From Microbacterium maritypicum (GTDB lineage Bacteria > Actinomycetota > Actinomycetes > Actinomycetales > Microbacteriaceae), in NCBI RefSeq assembly GCF_041529975.1, contig NZ_CP168030.1, positions 3,348,001-3,412,000 on the forward strand: DNA of 64,000 bases. Direction: 5' to 3'. Below the pieces are notes generated by a model that was given only the letters and a program-made list of their open reading frames with translations, was not told where the DNA came from and made no database searches. Shown here one piece after another: positions 60,187 to 64,000 of this stretch; position 1 is the stretch's first letter, and each line of letters begins with the position of its first letter. The position numbers and the translations under genes are program-made.

Positions 60187-60198
60187 ACAAGCGCTTGT
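60187..60198. promoter_or_regulatory. KstR2-type operator, perfect palindrome
   Basis: ACAAGCGCTTGT is a perfect 12-base palindrome that fits the published KstR2 consensus AnCAAGnnCTTGnT, 24 bases before the kstR2 ATG and 75 before fadD3. Confidence 0.85.
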
Positions 60199-60272
60199 TC
60201 AAGTGTGCCGCATGTGAGCGTTTTCCCGAAACATCCACTCGGAGTGTACGCATGATATTGGAAAGGACGTCC

Positions 60273-61874
60273 ATGACAGTCTCGGAAGCCACGACAGTGC
60301 CCGCCCTCCTCGCGGAGATGGCAGCCCTCGGCGACCATCCGGCCATCGTCGACGGCGACGTGGTCATCGGCTACGCCGAGTTGCAGGACCGGGTGCGCTC
60401 CGTCGCCCGCGCCTACCTCGCACAGGGCATCGAGCCGGGCGACCGCATCGGCCTGTGGGCGCCGAACCGACACGAGTTCATCCTGGCGATGCTCGGGGCT
60501 CAGCTGGTCGGCATCGCGGTCGTCCCCCTGAACACGCGCTTCACCGGCCATGAAGCCGCGGAGATCCTCGCGCGATCCCGCGCCACCGGCCTGGTCGTCG
60601 CCGACGGATTCCTCGGGAAGCCGTACAGCTCCCTGCTCCGCAGCGCCGCAGCCGAGCGCGCAGGCGACGGTCCGATCTTCCCCGGCCTCCCCCACCTGCA
60701 CACCGCCGTGACCATCGACGGCGCAGGCGGCGACGGCCTCCTCTCCTGGTCGGACTTCCTCGCGGCGGGATCCGCGGTCGCCGACGACCGCGTGACGGCC
60801 GCCGCAGAGGCCGTCACCCCGCACGACATCATGGACGTGCTCTTCACCTCGGGCACCACCGGGATCCCCAAGGGCGTGCTCAGCGCGCACCGCCAGACGC
60901 TCTCCGTGGCACGCGCCTGGGGACTCGGCGCACGACTCACGCCCGACGACCGTTATGCGGTGGTCAACCCGTTCTTCCACGGGTTCGGCTACAAAGCCGG
61001 GATGATCACCTCGCTGTTGGCGGGGACCACGATCTACCCGCTGGCGGTGTTCGATGCCGATCAGCTGCTCGAACTCGTGCAGTCCGAACGCATCAGCGTG
61101 CTGCCCGGCGTACCGACGATCTTCACCTCGCTGCTCGACCACCCGCGGCTTCGGGAGTACGACCTGTCGTCGCTGCGGTTCGCGATCGCGGGGGCCACGG
61201 CGGCACCCGCCACACTCTTCCACGACATGGTGAACACACTCGGGTTCGAGACCGTCGCCCAGGCATACGGGCTCACCGAGTGCGTGGTGGCCACCCTCTC
61301 CCGCCCCGGCGAGTCCCTCGAGCACACGGCGCAGACCACGGGTCCCGCTGTCGACGGGGTCGAGATCCGCGTGGTGGACGAGGACGGTCAGGATGCCGGG
61401 CTCGACACCGACGGCGAGATCCTGCTCCGCGGACCCAACGTCATGCTCGGCTACTTCGAGGATCAGGCGGCAACGGACGCCGTGCTCGATGCGGACGGCT
61501 GGTTCCACACCGGCGACGTCGGCCGTCTGGACGAGCACGGCTGCCTGAAGATCACCGACCGGCTGAAGGACATGTTCATCGTCGGCGGTTTCAACGTCTA
61601 CCCGGCCGAGGTCGAGAACGCCCTGCGCAAGCATCCGGCGGTGAACGAGTCGGCCGTGATCGGGGTGGACGATCACCGCCTCGGCACGGTCGGCCGCGCC
61701 TACGTCCTGCTGCTGCACAACGCCACGCCGCGACCGGATGCCGCCGATCTCGAGGCCTTCTGTCGCACCCACCTGGCGAACTTCAAGGTGCCGCGCGAGT
61801 TCGTCTTCGTCGAGGACTTCCCCCGCAACGCCACCGGCAAGATCCTGAAGTCTGAGCTCCGCTCGCACGTCTGA
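60273..61874 (+). CDS. fadD3: Acyl-CoA synthetase FadD3-like (HIP-CoA ligase)
   Basis: A 533-residue AMP-forming acyl-CoA synthetase. The P-loop-like motif TSGTTGIPKG is at 192-201; YGLTECVVATLSR, GYFEDQAATD and WFHTGDVGRLDEHGCLKITDRLKDMFIVGGFNVYP follow; the catalytic lysine is K523 in ATGKILK. It would activate HIP to HIP-CoA, the entry step of the pathway and the ligand source for KstR2. ATG 60273 with GAAAGGA six bases upstream is preferred over an ATG at 60252 and a longer frame. Confidence 0.85.
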   Translation: MTVSEATTVPALLAEMAALGDHPAIVDGDVVIGYAELQDRVRSVARAYLAQGIEPGDRIGLWAPNRHEFILAMLGAQLVGIAVVPLNTRFTGHEAAEILARSRATGLVVADGFLGKPYSSLLRSAAAERAGDGPIFPGLPHLHTAVTIDGAGGDGLLSWSDFLAAGSAVADDRVTAAAEAVTPHDIMDVLFTSGTTGIPKGVLSAHRQTLSVARAWGLGARLTPDDRYAVVNPFFHGFGYKAGMITSLLAGTTIYPLAVFDADQLLELVQSERISVLPGVPTIFTSLLDHPRLREYDLSSLRFAIAGATAAPATLFHDMVNTLGFETVAQAYGLTECVVATLSRPGESLEHTAQTTGPAVDGVEIRVVDEDGQDAGLDTDGEILLRGPNVMLGYFEDQAATDAVLDADGWFHTGDVGRLDEHGCLKITDRLKDMFIVGGFNVYPAEVENALRKHPAVNESAVIGVDDHRLGTVGRAYVLLLHNATPRPDAADLEAFCRTHLANFKVPREFVFVEDFPRNATGKILKSELRSHV

Positions 61875-61947
61875 GCGGTGGGCGTTTAGCCGAAGGTCCC
61901 TATCCCGATAGCCTTAAGTCGAAGGCCAAAATGGGGATGGGGACGAT

Positions 61948-62382
61948 ATGGACGAGCAGCGCACGTCGACAGGGATCACGCGGCGATCGGTGGTGCGCGC
62001 GGCGGCATGGTCGGCGCCCGTGATCGCCGCCGCCATCGCCACACCGCTCGCGGCGGCCTCCGGCGCCGCCGCCCTGACCGTGCAGCCCTCGCCCGCGACC
62101 GTCACGGGTGCAGATTTCGCGTGGCCGGGGGCGACCGTCACGAACACCGGGACGACACCGCTGACCGTCACCTGGTCGGTCGACGTGGCCCCTGTGCTCG
62201 AGTCGCTCTCGGGCCCGCTCACCGGCACGGTGACGATCCCGCCCGGCTCTTCCGAACTGGTCGCCGCCGGCATCACCGGCTACTACGTCGCGGCCGCCTG
62301 GCCGACGACGCTGACACTCACCCTGCTCGGCGAAGGCGCCCCGCGCACCTCCACCGTGACGTTCCAGGCCGAGGAGCAGTAG
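61948..62382 (+). CDS. Tat-exported small beta-rich protein
   Basis: A 144-residue protein beginning with a twin-arginine signal: TGITRRSVVRAAAWSAPVIAAAIATPLAAAS, cleaved perhaps after ASG. The remaining 105 residues form an Ig-like, Thr/Val/Pro-rich beta domain (TVTNTGTTPLTVTWSVDV) with a TSTVTF end. Proteins of this type are frequent in Microbacteriaceae, and their function is unknown. GGGGA is five bases before the ATG, and a possible -10 TAGCCT lies at 61909-61914. It separates the HIP cluster from the following thiolase operon. Confidence 0.8.
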   Translation: MDEQRTSTGITRRSVVRAAAWSAPVIAAAIATPLAAASGAAALTVQPSPATVTGADFAWPGATVTNTGTTPLTVTWSVDVAPVLESLSGPLTGTVTIPPGSSELVAAGITGYYVAAAWPTTLTLTLLGEGAPRTSTVTFQAEEQ

Positions 62383-62406
62383 CCCGCGCCCGCCGGACGG
62401 CGTGCG

Positions 62407-63627
62407 TCAGCTCAGACGCTCGAGCACCATGGCCATGCCCTGGCCGCCGGCGGTGCACATCGTCTCGACGGCGAACTGCTCGTCGCGCTCGCGGAGCGCG
62501 TTGATCGCGGTCGTGGTGATGCGGGCACCGGTCATGCCGTAGGGGTGACCGAGGGCGATCGCGCCGCCGTTCACATTCACGCGGTCGGGGTCGATGCCGA
62601 TGTCGGCGATCGAGGGAATCACCTGCGCGGCGAACGCCTCGTTGATCTCGAGGATGTCGATGTCGCCGATCGACATACGGGCGTGGGCGAGCGCGCGCTC
62701 CACCGCCTGCACCGGCCCGAGGCCCATGATCTCGGCCGACAGTGCCGACACCCCGGTCGACACCACACGGGCGAGCGGGGTGAGCCCGAGCTCGGCGGCG
62801 CGGGTGTCGCTCATGATCACGAGCGCGGCCGCGCCGTCGTTGAGCGGGCAGCAGTTCGCCGCGGTCACCGTGCCGTGCGGGCGGAACACCGGCTGCATGC
62901 CGCTGATGCCCTCCAGCGTGACGCCCGTTCGGGGGCCGTCGTCCTTCGTCACGAGCGTGCCGTCGGCGAGACGCACCGGGGTGATGTCGGTCCCCCAGAA
63001 GCCGCGGGCGCCGGCGGCCTCGGCGCGGTTCTGGCTGAGCACCGCCCATTCATCCTGCTCGCGACGGGACACGCCGCGGAAGGAGGCCACATTCTCGGCG
63101 GTCTCCCCCATCGCGATGTAGATGTCCTCGAGCTCTCCCCGCTCGAGCGGATCCGACCATACGAAGTCGGGGTTCTGCGCGTCGCGCGCCGTGCGGGCCG
63201 CAGCATCCGCCCACCGCGGGTTCTTGGTGTCCGGCATGCCGTCGGACTTGCCGGAGCCGAACTGCGACACCGCCTCCACCCCGGCCGAGACGAACACGTC
63301 GCCCTCGCCGGCCTTGATCGCATGGAACGCCATCCGCGTCGTCTGCAGCGACGATGCGCAGTAGCGGTTGACCGTGGTGCCGGGCACCGCGTCCCAGCCG
63401 AGCTGCAGCGCCAGCATCCGTCCGATGTTGTATCCCTGCTGGCCTGCCGGCTGCGCACAGCCCACCATCAGGTCGACGATCTCGTCCGGGTTCAGGCCGG
63501 GCACCGCCTCGACGGCCGCGCGCACCATCTGCACGGCGAGGTCGTCACCGCGCATGTCCTTCAGGCTGCCCTTGAACGCGCGTCCGATGGGCGAGCGCAC
63601 CGCGGAGACGATGACGGCTTCGGTCAT
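62407..63627 (-). CDS. Acetyl-CoA acyltransferase (thiolase)
   Basis: A 406-residue thiolase with Cys90 in NRYCASSLQ, the ALGHPYGMTG histidine and the CTAGGQGMAMVLERL cysteine. It differs from the FadA6 candidate in having a long loop near residues 140-200 and in being ATGA-coupled to an upstream SDR, which suggests a different beta-oxidation step. It is not clear whether it serves steroid, fatty-acid or another acid. Confidence 0.88.
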   Translation of the reverse strand: MTEAVIVSAVRSPIGRAFKGSLKDMRGDDLAVQMVRAAVEAVPGLNPDEIVDLMVGCAQPAGQQGYNIGRMLALQLGWDAVPGTTVNRYCASSLQTTRMAFHAIKAGEGDVFVSAGVEAVSQFGSGKSDGMPDTKNPRWADAAARTARDAQNPDFVWSDPLERGELEDIYIAMGETAENVASFRGVSRREQDEWAVLSQNRAEAAGARGFWGTDITPVRLADGTLVTKDDGPRTGVTLEGISGMQPVFRPHGTVTAANCCPLNDGAAALVIMSDTRAAELGLTPLARVVSTGVSALSAEIMGLGPVQAVERALAHARMSIGDIDILEINEAFAAQVIPSIADIGIDPDRVNVNGGAIALGHPYGMTGARITTTAINALRERDEQFAVETMCTAGGQGMAMVLERLS

Positions 63628-64000
63628 GATGAGGATCCTCCAGTGATGTCGAGGCGGTCGGCCTGCTGCACGATGTCCGCGTTCGGGGTGTGGCTCAGGA
63701 AAGCGGGCCATTCGCCGCCACCGTCCACGGGGATGACGGCGCCGGTGACGTGCGCCGACAGGGGTGAGGCGAGCATGACGCAGACGTTGCCGAGCTCCTG
63801 CGGCGAGGCCAGTCGCCCCCGCGGGATGGTCCGTGCGATCTCCGCGTACTGCTCCGGTGTGCCGTAGTGGTCGACCGCGCTCTCGGTGTGCACCAGGCCG
63901 CTGCTGATCGCGTTGACGCGGATCTCCGGCGCCCATTCGACCGCGAGGCTGCGGGTCAGGCTCTCCAGCGCCGCCTTCGCCGCGCCGTACACGGCCGTGC
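63624..64000 (-). CDS. SDR oxidoreductase, C-terminal part (partial)
   Basis: The last 125 or so residues of an SDR that continues past the window edge. The catalytic YGAAK is the first thing visible, followed by SLTRSLAVEW, RVNAISSGLVHTES and the C-terminal GAVIPVDGGGEWP. It overlaps the thiolase start by four bases (ATGA), giving an SDR-thiolase pair fit for consecutive beta-oxidation steps. The cofactor-binding N-terminus is outside the window. Confidence 0.85.
   Translation of the reverse strand, partial: TAVYGAAKAALESLTRSLAVEWAPEIRVNAISSGLVHTESAVDHYGTPEQYAEIARTIPRGRLASPQELGNVCVMLASPLSAHVTGAVIPVDGGGEWPAFLSHTPNADIVQQADRLDITGGSSS

Noticed and set aside
60081..61868. A 595-codon minus-strand open frame over fadD3 and kstR2
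   Set aside because: It covers two well-supported genes and has no recognisable domain or start signals.

Overview
The window reads as chromosome of a high-GC actinobacterium, most likely a Microbacteriaceae member close to Microbacterium. The base is inference from gene content: strong G/C third-position bias, many GTG starts, short ATGA/GTGA gene overlaps, a DUF222-HNH protein, and a repeated leaderless promoter layout (a TANNNT -10 hexamer ending six or seven bases before the start codon). No rRNA, tRNA, CRISPR array, prophage or insertion sequence was recognised.

Region by region. 1-2164 is the end of a carbohydrate ABC importer operon (binding protein and two permeases). 2168-8139 holds a DUF998 membrane protein, a HAD phosphatase, two DUF202-type membrane proteins, a DUF222-HNH protein and a repeat-bearing M23 cell-wall peptidase. 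8192-11987 is a small amine/polyamine catabolic locus (aldehyde dehydrogenase, Lrp/AsnC regulator, FAD amine oxidase, cupin). 12008-20377 contains an esterase, an orphan DNA methyltransferase coupled to a lipoate ligase, DUF1684, an alpha/beta hydrolase, CutC and a MarR-MFS pair with a clear operator. 20473-28158 is arginine/ornithine/proline catabolism (rocD-ddaH, putA), interrupted by an XRE-controlled three-gene operon. 28218-34565 has pntAB, an operon of three single-span membrane proteins of unknown function and a polytopic membrane protein. 34609-36480 has a thioesterase-like protein, a GNAT and a CoaE-like kinase.

From 36455 to 61874 lies a large acyl-CoA catabolic cluster that matches the KstR2 regulon of mycobacteria and rhodococci. 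That regulon degrades HIP, the propionate left from steroid rings C and D. Candidates are present for fadD3, fadE30, ipdF, echA20, ipdA, ipdB, ipdC, fadA6, fadE31, fadE32, fadE33 and kstR2. Additional members are a second ipdAB-like pair, several SDRs, a MaoC hydratase, a gamma-carbonic-anhydrase-like protein, a SnoaL-like protein, a VOC protein and an aldo/keto reductase. All five divergent promoters inside the cluster carry a palindromic CAAGC-type operator, but in two spacing classes.

The most striking feature is a roughly 3.8-kb lower-GC segment at about 42.7-46.5 kb sitting between convergent ipdC and fadA6. It carries only an AAA+ ATPase and a subtilisin-like protease. This matches the IetAS two-gene system, first described as a plasmid-expulsion module and later placed among anti-phage systems, so it looks like a defence module inserted into a catabolic cluster. 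The window ends inside a further thiolase-SDR operon.
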